In this document: positions 15,720 through 25,033 of the stretch, in pieces
Position numbering within the stretch: the first letter of the stretch is position 1
Layout: every line of letters begins with the position of its first letter
Origin: Terrimonas rubra
GTDB taxonomy: Bacteria > Bacteroidota > Bacteroidia > Chitinophagales > Chitinophagaceae
DNA: 64,000 nt
NCBI RefSeq assembly: GCF_042686025.1
Contig: NZ_JBHUOZ010000002.1
Location: 259,586 to 323,585, forward strand
Reading direction: 5' to 3'
The notes under the pieces: model-generated
What the model was told of the DNA's origin: nothing
What the model saw: the letters and a program-made list of their open reading frames with translations, nothing else
Databases searched by the model: none
Program-made: the position numbers and the translations under genes

Positions 15720-17939
15720 TCATGCACTTAATTTCTGGCTGGTTCGCTTTAAATCGCCGGCCAGCCTGGAGATAAATAAAAACTGGTCGATGATGGGTTT
15801 AAGTTCACCCAATCTTATGCGGGTGTCGGTGTCCATTAGGCCCTGCTGGATTTCGGTACGCCGTTTTTCTATCAGCTCATTGGCATGTTTGTTCAAGGCA
15901 AGTTCGGGATGATCATCCTCCTCTTCCTGCCAGGCCACTTTGTTTAAAATAGCAATACAGTCCTCCAGTTCCTCCAGGGTATCATCTATCACCGGGCTGA
16001 AATCGGTAGAGCGGTATTTGATAGATAGCGTAGGTGAGTAATAAGATAAAGTGGCAATATGTGAGTTGAGCATATTACTCATTACCACAAACTGGTGGGT
16101 GAGTTTGCTATGTACCTGCTTACTCTTTGGTTCGGCCAGCATACGCGAAAAAGCACCCGCCAGATTGGCCTGGGCTACAAAAGCATTCTTGCGGCTTATT
16201 TTAAAATCGAGTACCGATGAGGATTCGTTCACGTAAGGCAGGCTTACATTTTTATAGTAGGTAATACTTTCCTTCACCGCATCGATCATATAGGTTTTTA
16301 TCTGCTCCTTCTCCCAGGCGGGCACTAATAAAAAGGTAGCGCCAAATGCGATCACAGAGCCAATGGCCGTATCAATTACCCTGTCCTGCAGTATTACCTG
16401 GAAATGTGCCGTATCCAGCAGGTAAAACATAATGAGTACAAAGGGTGTCATAAAAATAACACTGAATAAATACCGGGTACGCATAAAGCTATATGAGCCG
16501 ATCATGAACAGTAACATGATGGCAAAGAGGGCCGATTCATTTTTAATCAGTGTAAGGATGCCCAAACCCAGCAAGGCGCCGAATATGGTACCGGCCAGTC
16601 GCTGGTAATTCCGTTCCCGGCTCAGGCTGTATGCAGGTTTTAATATCACGATGATGGTCAGTAATATCCAGTACCCGTGACCCAGTGAAAAAATATGGGA
16701 GAGTATATAACCTGCAGTAGTAGCAATACTCACCCGCAGGGCATGCCGGAAAGTATTTGATTTAAGGGACAGGTTATCCGGCAACAGTCTCCAGCTAAGG
16801 TCAGTAGGGGTTACAAAATGTTCATAATCGCCGGGCAGTTTATAATCAGCTGCCGATTTTTTATCATAACCGGTGTAATGATGTAAAGTGTATAACCTCA
16901 CCGATATATCATCCAGGGATTGTAATATTTTACGCAGGCTTAATAAAGCTTCCAGGTTTTCGGGGTTACGCTGGCTGTCCCGGAATGTATTAAAATACTG
17001 CTGCAGCTCCTTTAAATGCTGCTGCATATCCACCGGTTCACGGGAGTATTTACCACTTTGAACAGAAAGGCCTATCTCGTCCAGCTCATTGGCCATTTCC
17101 ATGATAATGGTCCTGAAACGTTCTAATATATCAGTATTATCAAAGTATTTATGCAGGGCTTCGTAGGCATAAAAAGTAGTAGTGGTTTTTTCAAACAGGT
17201 CAACCGTATCTGAAAATATCATCAGTATAGTACGGCTGGTAGTGGTGGACTCCTTAATGATATGCCGGCTTTTGAACAACATTTCCCGCAGGGTTTGCTG
17301 CTGGTTCTGAACGATCACCTGTTTTTCCAGTAACAGCCCGTACACTTTATCATAATCTACCTGCTTGTTATAAAACAAAGCCCGGCTGCGCAGGTAATCG
17401 GCCACCGACATAATATTTTCACCCAGGGCCTGCTGAATAAGTTTATAAGGCCTGAAACTGTATAAGGTAATACTCAGCAGCATATACCAAACCCCGCCCG
17501 CGGCCACATATAATGCGTTCAGTGCAATACCCTGTGGTGAATTGTGCACCTGTTGTATACCCAGCACCATCACCAGTAAAGCCGACATGCCAATGGCATT
17601 TACCCGGGAATTGTAAACACCTATCATACTGAACAGGAAACAAAATATAGCGATCAGGAAACCCAGCAATACGGGAGAGTAGGAAACAAAGCCTGTGATG
17701 AGGGATACAAAAAAGATAATGATGACCGTAGCCCGCATGCCATTACGCCGGTGCAAAATAGGCCCCGGCATATCTGACACACTTACACAAAGTGCACCCA
17801 GCGACACCACAATACCGATATGAAGTAATCCGAAAAAATTAAGTATGATGGCGGGCAAAGTAACGCCGGCAGTAATACGTATACCCTCAGCAAAATAATA
17901 GCTGTTAATAAAACTCCGGTATTGTTTTACATAATCCAT
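15720..17939 (-). CDS. FUSC/YccS-family integral membrane protein
   Basis: A 739-residue inner-membrane protein with two bundles of about six transmembrane helices each (residues about 20-165 and 400-535). Between them is a long helical cytoplasmic part (about 180-390), and a soluble tail of about 200 residues follows. The second bundle includes GHGYWILLTIIVILKPAYSLSRERNYQRLAGTIFGALLG, split here by family-typical RxxxRxxGT spacing. This is the layout of YccS/YhfK and fusaric-acid-resistance-like transporters. The substrate is unknown. The gene ends four bases beyond the convergent tenA stop, so the two transcripts must overlap. Confidence 0.85.
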   Translation of the reverse strand: MDYVKQYRSFINSYYFAEGIRITAGVTLPAIILNFFGLLHIGIVVSLGALCVSVSDMPGPILHRRNGMRATVIIIFFVSLITGFVSYSPVLLGFLIAIFCFLFSMIGVYNSRVNAIGMSALLVMVLGIQQVHNSPQGIALNALYVAAGGVWYMLLSITLYSFRPYKLIQQALGENIMSVADYLRSRALFYNKQVDYDKVYGLLLEKQVIVQNQQQTLREMLFKSRHIIKESTTTSRTILMIFSDTVDLFEKTTTTFYAYEALHKYFDNTDILERFRTIIMEMANELDEIGLSVQSGKYSREPVDMQQHLKELQQYFNTFRDSQRNPENLEALLSLRKILQSLDDISVRLYTLHHYTGYDKKSAADYKLPGDYEHFVTPTDLSWRLLPDNLSLKSNTFRHALRVSIATTAGYILSHIFSLGHGYWILLTIIVILKPAYSLSRERNYQRLAGTIFGALLGLGILTLIKNESALFAIMLLFMIGSYSFMRTRYLFSVIFMTPFVLIMFYLLDTAHFQVILQDRVIDTAIGSVIAFGATFLLVPAWEKEQIKTYMIDAVKESITYYKNVSLPYVNESSSVLDFKISRKNAFVAQANLAGAFSRMLAEPKSKQVHSKLTHQFVVMSNMLNSHIATLSYYSPTLSIKYRSTDFSPVIDDTLEELEDCIAILNKVAWQEEEDDHPELALNKHANELIEKRRTEIQQGLMDTDTRIRLGELKPIIDQFLFISRLAGDLKRTSQKLSA

Positions 17940-17976
17940 CCTGCAAAAAGCAACGGGGTTGCTATAAATAAATTAA

Positions 17977-18303
17977 TCAGTGTGAAGAAACAGCTTTTAA
18001 CCCAATAATGGAAGCAATAAGTGTAACTAAAAATACAATACGCCAGGTAGTGGCCGGCTCCTTAAATATAAAGATCCCTACCAGCACGGTACCTACCGCA
18101 CCGATACCCGTCCACACCGCGTAGGCCGTACCCAGCGGTATATGCAAAGAAGCCCGGTACAGCAAATACATGCTGGCCGATAAACAAATAAAAAAACCTG
18201 TCATCCATACTGCCGTGTTGGTATCGGGCTCTCTCGCTTTTCCTAAACAGGTAGCAAAGCCTACTTCAAACAACCCGGCTATGATCAATAATATCCAATT
18301 CAT
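17977..18303 (-). CDS. SMR-family exporter of the Gdx/SugE (guanidinium) type
   Basis: A 108-residue protein with four transmembrane helices. Glu13 in LFEVGFA is the essential SMR proton/substrate carboxylate. The segment GTAYAVWTGIGAVGTVLVG matches the Gdx/SugE subgroup rather than the EmrE subgroup, which reads AYAIWSG. Gdx proteins export guanidinium in exchange for protons. SMR proteins work as dual-topology dimers. No guanidine riboswitch is seen; instead the ATG lies five bases after the peroxidase-like gene, so the two are probably co-transcribed. The subgroup assignment is by motif only. Confidence 0.88.
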   Translation of the reverse strand: MNWILLIIAGLFEVGFATCLGKAREPDTNTAVWMTGFFICLSASMYLLYRASLHIPLGTAYAVWTGIGAVGTVLVGIFIFKEPATTWRIVFLVTLIASIIGLKAVSSH

Positions 18304-18308
18304 ACATT

Positions 18309-18893
18309 TTAATCCAGCTGTGAAACAATCTCCTCACTCAGTGGTGATACGGATGGCGGATAATAATCAATTAAAGTGCCATTCTCATCTACTAGGTATT
18401 TTGAAAAGTTCCATTCCGGAGCGGTGCTATTCCAACCGTTTTTGGCAGCATCGGTCAGCCATTGGTATACGCTGTTTTGTTGTGCACTTTTGATCACCGT
18501 AGTTTTTTGCATTAACGGGAAGCTCACGCCAAAATTCACCTGGCAAAAACTGGCAATTTCCTCATCGGTTCCTTTTTCCTGTTCCTTAAAATCGTTGGCC
18601 GGAAAACCCAGTATCACCAGTTTATCCTTATGCTGCTCATATAGTTTTTGCAATTCGGCATACTGGGCTGTATACCCGCAGTTGGAAGCCGTGTTAACGA
18701 TCAATACTTTTTTGCCCTGCAGTTGCCCGAAATCAAATGCGGTTTTGTTATTGGCGGTAGCACTTAATGTATAAAAGGAGACCGGCGCTTTTACCTGGCC
18801 GTCCCGGTTATGTTGCGACATATTTTTCTTTTTAGGAGTTAAAAACATGATAGCCGGGTAAATGGCTTTCATGATGCGTTGCCTGATGGTCAT
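18309..18893 (-). CDS. glutathione-peroxidase family thiol peroxidase
   Basis: Thioredoxin-fold peroxidase, here 194 residues from ATG 18893 (MTIRQRIMKAIYP). The frame runs a further 44 codons upstream, including a transmembrane-like stretch, but only to a TTG, so I prefer the ATG; a membrane-anchored form is the alternative. NTASNCGYTAQY carries the peroxidatic Cys72, and PEWNFSKYLVDENG supplies the Trp and Asn of the catalytic site. The usual FPCNQFG run reads FPANDFKEQ, so the Gln of the classic tetrad is Asp. Such bacterial enzymes usually use thioredoxin. It is followed closely by the SMR exporter gene. Confidence 0.88.
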   Translation of the reverse strand: MTIRQRIMKAIYPAIMFLTPKKKNMSQHNRDGQVKAPVSFYTLSATANNKTAFDFGQLQGKKVLIVNTASNCGYTAQYAELQKLYEQHKDKLVILGFPANDFKEQEKGTDEEIASFCQVNFGVSFPLMQKTTVIKSAQQNSVYQWLTDAAKNGWNSTAPEWNFSKYLVDENGTLIDYYPPSVSPLSEEIVSQLD

Positions 18894-19141
18894 ATCTGTA
18901 TTGTTTTTGGTAACAATAAATACATATACTGCAAACGTAGTACATAGTATAACACTAATAACAACAATGCGTTTCAATAGTTTATATAACCTTTTACGTA
19001 CCACCTGGTTTATTATTACGTGCAAGATACGATCAATGTACGGGAGTACCCCGGCATTTCCGTTTATCTGTTCCTGTCTCCTTACATAATCTTAATGTAG
19101 ATTTTTTCGGTATAGCAGGTATCTTTACAGCCGTTCCTAAG
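18894..19141. other. divergent intergenic region
   Basis: A 248-bp gap between the peroxidase-like gene and the giant PKD protein gene. TATCTTTA (19117-19124) is a near match to the -7 consensus before the plus-strand ATG, without a clear -33 partner. Nothing else is supported. Confidence 0.35.
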
Positions 19142-22100
19142 ATGACAGGGTTTGTAAAGAAATACCAACAACTACTGCGTTTTTGTTTATGTACTATTAT
19201 ATGTAGCCTGCTGGTTACCGGTACCTATGCCCAAACAGCCGCATTTACCATTGATAACCCCAGTGGTTGTGCACCCCTGTCCGTAAACTTTACCGATATC
19301 TCCTCCGGCGCCACCGTAGTAAGCCGCAGCTGGAACCTGGGCAGCGGCCCGATCAGCAATACTGACCCTACCGTGGGAGCTAATTTTAATACCCCTGGTA
19401 CCTATACTATACAACTGACCGTTAACTTCAGCAACGGCACTACACAAACCCAGCAGCAAACCGTAACGGTACACCCCAAACCCGTAGCCAATTTCAACGC
19501 CAGTACCCTGATCGGTTGTGCCACCCTGCCGGTAAATTTTACCGATGCATCCACCACGGCCACCGGCAGTATCACTACCTGGAACTGGAGTTTTGGCGCC
19601 GGCTCGGCCAGTACACAGAACCCTTCCTACAGCTTTACCACCAATGGCCAGTACACCGTATCCCTTTTTGTGGAGAATAACTGGGGCTGCCGCAGCGATG
19701 CCGAAACCAGGCCTAATTATATTACTGTACACAACCGACCCAGTGCAGCCTTTACAGTAGACGCCGATGCCAGCTGTACTTTACCGTTTACACCAACCTT
19801 TACCAATAACACTACCGGCAGCGGTACTTTAACCTATGCCTGGGATTTTGGGAATGGCGAAACCTCAACCGATGCCGTACCCGTTCACAGTTATACCACA
19901 CCCGGCGTGTATACTATTACTTTAAACGCCAATAACGGCACTAACTGTAACAGTAATACAGCCAGCCGTACGGTATATGTTGGCAAGCCGGCAACACCGC
20001 CGGTATTAAGCGGACCGGCCAATCTTTGTGTCAATACATCGGGCTATTTCTCTTTTCCCGCTACTACACCATCCAACTGGTTACAAAACGTAAGCTGGGA
20101 TTTTGGAAACGGTACCGTGGTAAACGGCAGCAACGGCATATACTATACTTATCCCTCGCCGGGCACTTATACCATTACCGCTACCGTACGTTACCGCAGC
20201 GGTTGTGAAGACATTATTACCACTAATGTAACCGTTTCGCCAAGACCCGATATTACAGTAAGTGCTTTGCCAACAGCTGCATGCCAGTTACCCTTCAGCA
20301 CAACATTTACAGCAACCGCTACACCGCTTAACCCCAACTATATTTATAACTGGGATTTTGGTGACGGCAACAGTCAGTCAGGTACAGGCCTTAGCACCAT
20401 CGGCCACAGTTATGGCAGCGCCGGTAATTATACTGTTACCGTAACAGTCACCGACCCTGATAACCCCAATGCGGCCTGTAATAGCCGTAGCACCACCATG
20501 GTTGTAAGAACGGCTATACCCGCCATAGATATTTATAATTACACTCCGCAAAGCGGCTGTAAACCTTTATTCACCACTTTTAATTCCTACTTAAACAACC
20601 TGGTTACACCCATTGCCGGTGTACAGTATACCTGGAATTTTGGCGATGGCAGCCCGGACTATATAGTTACACCAAACAACAACTATTCTACCGCAACGCA
20701 TTTATACACCACTGCCGGAACTTTCACCGTAAGGGTTACCGCTCAAACACCCGAAGGATGTACCACCTATGATGAAGTGGTGGTTACCGTTACCGATGAA
20801 TGCCCGCCCGGAGAAGGTGGTGGCGGAGGAGGCGGAGGCGGTGGCTTTGGTAATAATGGCGGCAGTTGTGCCAATCGTCTGGCTTATACTTTTACGGCCA
20901 ATAATGTACCGGGCACTACCGTGTATAGCTGGAATTTTGGCGACCCCGCTTCAGGGGCCGCTAACGAGATAACCGGCAATAACGCCACCATTACACATAC
21001 CTTTAGCGGCCCCGATACCTATACGGTAACCCTGACCCGTGAAATTACCGCAACCGGTGCACTGGTAACCACTACCCGGGTGATAACTGTTACCAACGAA
21101 CCCATCGTACCGGCTTTTACGGCCAGCCCCATTGCTGTTTGCCCTAATGGTACCGTAACTTTTACGCCTGCGGGCATTAATGCCGATCGTGTACGCAGTT
21201 ATACCTGGAACTTTGGTGATGGCTCTCCTGTTACCACCATCAACAATACCAACCCGCCCCTGCCAGCATTGGATGGTGTAACCTCTCATACCTATACAGC
21301 AACAGGCACCTATACCGCTACCTTAACTATTATTGATCGGTTAAACTGTTCAACGGTTTCCGATAACAGTATACAGATCATTGTAGATGGACCAACAGCC
21401 GATTTTACGGCCGATGTGTTAACCTCCTGCGATCAAAACTTTGACGTAAGGTTTACGCCCACACAAACCCCCATTGATCCATCAGTGCCTATTGTCAGGT
21501 GGATCTGGAATTTTGGCGATGGTACTAATATTACCCAAACCAGTGCGGACCCCGTAACGCATAGTTATAACAATAGCAGCTATTACCGGGCCTATGCGGT
21601 AAGCTTAACGGTGGAAGATGCCAATGGCTGCCGCAGTGATGTGGTATTAAAACCGGATTATATCAAAGCATATCGTCCGCAGGCTTCTTTTTATGCCAGT
21701 AGTCCTTTACGCTGTAATAATTACACTGTAACATTTTACAATACATCCAACGCACAGGGAACCCCAGCTGCACCCAACTACAAGTTTACCTGGAATTTTG
21801 GCGATGGCAGTGCAGAAGTAGCGACCAATAGTAACGCGGCACAAACACATACTTATGCCGGCGATGACGAGTACACCATTACATTGACCGTGATGGATGA
21901 AAACGGCTGCACCCACACCTATACACAAAACAACTATATACGCATTGTAAAGCCCGTCGCCGATTTTGAACCCGGCGGTAGTATTACCCAATGCGCACCT
22001 ATAAGCCTGGGCTTTGTCAACCTGTCCGAAACCTTCGGGCAGCCAGCTACCTATACCTGGGATTTTGGTAATGGCGGTACCGGCTCTACCAGTGCAACCC

Positions 22101-24994
22101 CGCAACCCGTCATCTACCCGGTACCTAATGATTATATGGTAACCTTAACCGTTCGCTCATTAGGCTGCGAAAGCACTATTTCAAAACCCATCACCGTAAA
22201 AGGCCCGAGAGGAAATTTAATTGCCGATGTATTGCCCGGCTGTAAACCCTATACGCTGAATATGCAGGTAACCGGCAGCAATATCAGCAGTTATGCCTGG
22301 GACTTTAATGATGGCACCCCTGTAACACCATCGGCCACCAATCATACCATATCACATGTATATAACCTGGCGGGTATTTATAACCCCAATGTAATATTAA
22401 GAAGTCCGGAAGGCTGCTCCTTTACCCTGCGTCCTGCAAACAACGTAATTGTTGATTCGGTAAAAGCCATATTCACCGCCGATAATACAGCATTCTGTGA
22501 TGCCGGCACAGTCAACTTTACCAATAACTCAGCCGTTCCATCTTTTTCCGGCTTTGTAAACCAGACCTGGAATTTCGGTGATGGCAGCAGTTTTACCGGC
22601 GCTAACCCGCCGGCACATACCTATAACAGCCCCGGCACGTATACTGTAAGTTTACAAACCGGATCGCAATATGGCTGTACCGATATGGCCCAAACCGTGA
22701 TACAGGTTAACAGCTCTCCCACTGTACAAATTACCGGGCCGGATAATAACTGTTTAACACCCGGCTCTTCCCTGCAGTATGAAGCGGTGGTAAACACCAC
22801 GGATATGGTGACGCAATATGCCTGGCAATTAAACGGTACGCCAGTAGGCACTAACAGCGCTTCGCTGAATATCGATTACCGCCAACCCGGCATTCACCAG
22901 TTACTGCTGACCGTTACAACGGATAAGGATTGCAGCACTACTATTTCCAGGAATATTGTAATAGATTCTGTTGTTGCCAACTTTACTATTGACGAAAATG
23001 TTTTCTGTGGTAATGGTACGGTTAGTTTTACCAACCTGTCCACGGTACCAGGCTTTTCGGGCTTTACCGCACAAACCTGGAACCTGGGTGACGGCAGCCC
23101 TTCATTTAACGGCAGTACTCCGCCACCACACGCTTATTCTATTCCCAATACCTATACCATCAACCTGGCGGTGGCTTCACAGTATGGTTGTACTGATAAT
23201 CTTTCTAAAACGGTTACCGTGCACCCCATGCCCGCTGCACAGATCGATGGGCTGGATGTAAATTGTTTACAACCTGGGTCTACCCTGCAATACCATGCGG
23301 TCATCAACAGCATTGATCCTGTCACTACTTATCAATGGCAGCTGAATGGCGTAACCATGGGAACCAACGATCCTGTTTTTAAGGTGGATTATCGTCAACC
23401 CGGTAACCATGTATTATCATTAACCGTTACTACCTCCAATAACTGTAGCATAACGGTTACCCGTAATATTATTATTGATTCGGTGGTGGCCCGTTTCACC
23501 GTTGATAATCATTTTCATTGCGCAACCGGCGAAGTACTATTTACCAATACAGGCAGCAGCGCCTTCCCCATCAATAGTTTTACCTGGAATTATGATAATG
23601 GTATCACCCCCTCCTTACCGTTAAATGGCGGCAGTTATACCTATCCTTCGCCCGGTGAGTATTACCCATCGCTGCTATTAGCAACAGTAAATGGTTGCCG
23701 CGATCAGTATGTATTGCCGCAAATGATAAAAGTGTATACGGCCCCTGTTGTAACGATCAGCGGTGAAGAAGAAAAATGTGCCCAGAACGAACTTGCCTTC
23801 ACGGCTTCCATTCAATCGGAAGACCAGGTAATAAGTACCGTATGGCGTTTAAATAATACCGTTATCAGCAATACCGGCCAGGCATCCTACCGTTTTACAC
23901 AGGCGGGTGATTATGTATTAACCTTTACTGTTACCACGAAACATAACTGTGTGGAGGTAATTACCAAAAACATTACGATCCATCCTTTACCCGTACCCAA
24001 TGCCACGCCGCAAACGGCTACTATATGTGAGCAGACCAGTATTCAGCTACAGGCAGGTGATGGCGTACAGTATTCCTGGACCCCAACACAAGGCATTATT
24101 TCCGGTTCCGATAGCCCCAACCCTGTGGTATCACCGGCCAACACCACCAAGTATTATGTTACGGTGACCAACCAGTTTAACTGTATACAGAAAGATTCGG
24201 TGCTTATTACCGTAGACAGAAGAGTACGTTTAACCCATAGCGATAACCAGGTGATCTGTATTGGTAAATCCGTACAGTTGCAGGCAGCAGGTAATACCAA
24301 TCAATTTGTGTGGTCGCCCGTTACAGGTTTAAACAACCCCAATATTCCTGACCCGGTGGCAGCCCCTACCCAAACAACTACCTATAGCGTTACGGGTATC
24401 AGCCAGAATGTTTGTCCCAATGAAACCGGGCATGTATTGGTGGTGGTAGGCCCTTACCCAACTGTTGACCTTGGAGCCGATGTGGTGATCAATGCCGGCC
24501 AGGAACATATATTTAACCCGACTGTTAGCAGTGATGTAGAAAAATATTTGTGGCAACCTGCAACGGGATTAAGTTGTACCAACTGTGCCCTTCCCTCATT
24601 TGTGGCCGATGATGATATTACCTATAGCCTTACGGTTACCAATCAATACAATTGCAGTACAACCGATGAAGTAAGGGTAACGGTATTGTGTAACAAAGGA
24701 GCCATTTATGTGCCCAATGCCTTTACACCAAACGGCGATGGTAAGAATGATATATTTTATATCGGTAAAAGCTTTGGTGTACAGGAAATAAAATCCTTCA
24801 ACATCTTTAACCGCTGGGGCGAGCTGGTATTCAGCCGCAAAAACATCCGGGCTAATGATATCAACAGCGGCTGGGACGGCCGTATCAAAGGACAACCCGT
24901 TGAAACCACCACGGTATTTGTATATATTATCGAAGCTATCTGTAATGAGAACCTGCCGGTGGTGATAAAAGGAACGGTAACGCTGGTCAAATAA
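19142..24994 (+). CDS. giant PKD-repeat surface protein with gliding-motility-type (type B) T9SS tail
   Basis: A 1950-residue exported protein. A signal peptide ends near TYAQ (residue 31). The body is a chain of about 15 PKD-like beta-sandwich domains, each marked by W(N/D)FG(D/N)G and a closing Y-x-(V/I)-x-L-T-V strand, plus three Ig-like segments with WQLNG or WRLNN. A linker with ten consecutive Gly lies near 20812-20845. Two adjacent units of about 170 residues are close duplicates. The last about 100 residues (VPNAFTPNGDGKNDIFYI, then NIFNRWGELVF, GWDGRIKGQ) are the type B sorting domain of gliding-motility-associated proteins. This is a probable adhesin or matrix protein with no enzyme motif. 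It is monocistronic and ends at a perfect hairpin. Confidence 0.9.
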   Translation: MTGFVKKYQQLLRFCLCTIICSLLVTGTYAQTAAFTIDNPSGCAPLSVNFTDISSGATVVSRSWNLGSGPISNTDPTVGANFNTPGTYTIQLTVNFSNGTTQTQQQTVTVHPKPVANFNASTLIGCATLPVNFTDASTTATGSITTWNWSFGAGSASTQNPSYSFTTNGQYTVSLFVENNWGCRSDAETRPNYITVHNRPSAAFTVDADASCTLPFTPTFTNNTTGSGTLTYAWDFGNGETSTDAVPVHSYTTPGVYTITLNANNGTNCNSNTASRTVYVGKPATPPVLSGPANLCVNTSGYFSFPATTPSNWLQNVSWDFGNGTVVNGSNGIYYTYPSPGTYTITATVRYRSGCEDIITTNVTVSPRPDITVSALPTAACQLPFSTTFTATATPLNPNYIYNWDFGDGNSQSGTGLSTIGHSYGSAGNYTVTVTVTDPDNPNAACNSRSTTMVVRTAIPAIDIYNYTPQSGCKPLFTTFNSYLNNLVTPIAGVQYTWNFGDGSPDYIVTPNNNYSTATHLYTTAGTFTVRVTAQTPEGCTTYDEVVVTVTDECPPGEGGGGGGGGGGFGNNGGSCANRLAYTFTANNVPGTTVYSWNFGDPASGAANEITGNNATITHTFSGPDTYTVTLTREITATGALVTTTRVITVTNEPIVPAFTASPIAVCPNGTVTFTPAGINADRVRSYTWNFGDGSPVTTINNTNPPLPALDGVTSHTYTATGTYTATLTIIDRLNCSTVSDNSIQIIVDGPTADFTADVLTSCDQNFDVRFTPTQTPIDPSVPIVRWIWNFGDGTNITQTSADPVTHSYNNSSYYRAYAVSLTVEDANGCRSDVVLKPDYIKAYRPQASFYASSPLRCNNYTVTFYNTSNAQGTPAAPNYKFTWNFGDGSAEVATNSNAAQTHTYAGDDEYTITLTVMDENGCTHTYTQNNYIRIVKPVADFEPGGSITQCAPISLGFVNLSETFGQPATYTWDFGNGGTGSTSATPQPVIYPVPNDYMVTLTVRSLGCESTISKPITVKGPRGNLIADVLPGCKPYTLNMQVTGSNISSYAWDFNDGTPVTPSATNHTISHVYNLAGIYNPNVILRSPEGCSFTLRPANNVIVDSVKAIFTADNTAFCDAGTVNFTNNSAVPSFSGFVNQTWNFGDGSSFTGANPPAHTYNSPGTYTVSLQTGSQYGCTDMAQTVIQVNSSPTVQITGPDNNCLTPGSSLQYEAVVNTTDMVTQYAWQLNGTPVGTNSASLNIDYRQPGIHQLLLTVTTDKDCSTTISRNIVIDSVVANFTIDENVFCGNGTVSFTNLSTVPGFSGFTAQTWNLGDGSPSFNGSTPPPHAYSIPNTYTINLAVASQYGCTDNLSKTVTVHPMPAAQIDGLDVNCLQPGSTLQYHAVINSIDPVTTYQWQLNGVTMGTNDPVFKVDYRQPGNHVLSLTVTTSNNCSITVTRNIIIDSVVARFTVDNHFHCATGEVLFTNTGSSAFPINSFTWNYDNGITPSLPLNGGSYTYPSPGEYYPSLLLATVNGCRDQYVLPQMIKVYTAPVVTISGEEEKCAQNELAFTASIQSEDQVISTVWRLNNTVISNTGQASYRFTQAGDYVLTFTVTTKHNCVEVITKNITIHPLPVPNATPQTATICEQTSIQLQAGDGVQYSWTPTQGIISGSDSPNPVVSPANTTKYYVTVTNQFNCIQKDSVLITVDRRVRLTHSDNQVICIGKSVQLQAAGNTNQFVWSPVTGLNNPNIPDPVAAPTQTTTYSVTGISQNVCPNETGHVLVVVGPYPTVDLGADVVINAGQEHIFNPTVSSDVEKYLWQPATGLSCTNCALPSFVADDDITYSLTVTNQYNCSTTDEVRVTVLCNKGAIYVPNAFTPNGDGKNDIFYIGKSFGVQEIKSFNIFNRWGELVFSRKNIRANDINSGWDGRIKGQPVETTTVFVYIIEAICNENLPVVIKGTVTLVK
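22454..23476 (+). repeat. two tandem 510/513-bp coding repeats inside the PKD protein
   Basis: Starting at each GAT-TC(G/T)-GT codon run (22454, 22964, 23477), two successive units of 170 and 171 codons encode the same module order: a PKD domain beginning with FC-x2-GTV-(N/S)-FTN and reaching QYGCTD, then an Ig-like segment with LQY, WQLNG and YRQPG, then IDSVVA. The units are diverged at DNA level, so the duplication is not recent. Confidence 0.8.
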
Positions 24995-25032
24995 ATCTTA
25001 GATCTCAGATCTGAGATCTGAGATCTAAGATT
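24994..25032. terminator. perfect 18-bp palindromic hairpin between convergent genes
   Basis: Bases 24994-25011 and 25015-25032 are exact complements around a 3-base loop (TGA). The arms are built from repeated AGATCT words. It starts on the last base of the PKD gene's stop codon and ends one base before the stop codon of the convergent aldehyde dehydrogenase. There is no long T run on either strand. Confidence 0.65.
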
Positions 25033-25033
25033 A

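Noticed and set aside
18304..18308. Guanidine riboswitch controlling the Gdx-type exporter
   Set aside because: Only five bases separate the exporter from the preceding gene, leaving no room for an aptamer.
18894..19025. N-terminal extension of the peroxidase gene with a transmembrane stretch
   Set aside because: It would require a TTG start, and the shorter form from ATG 18893 has an N-terminus like related peroxidases. A membrane-anchored form is not ruled out.
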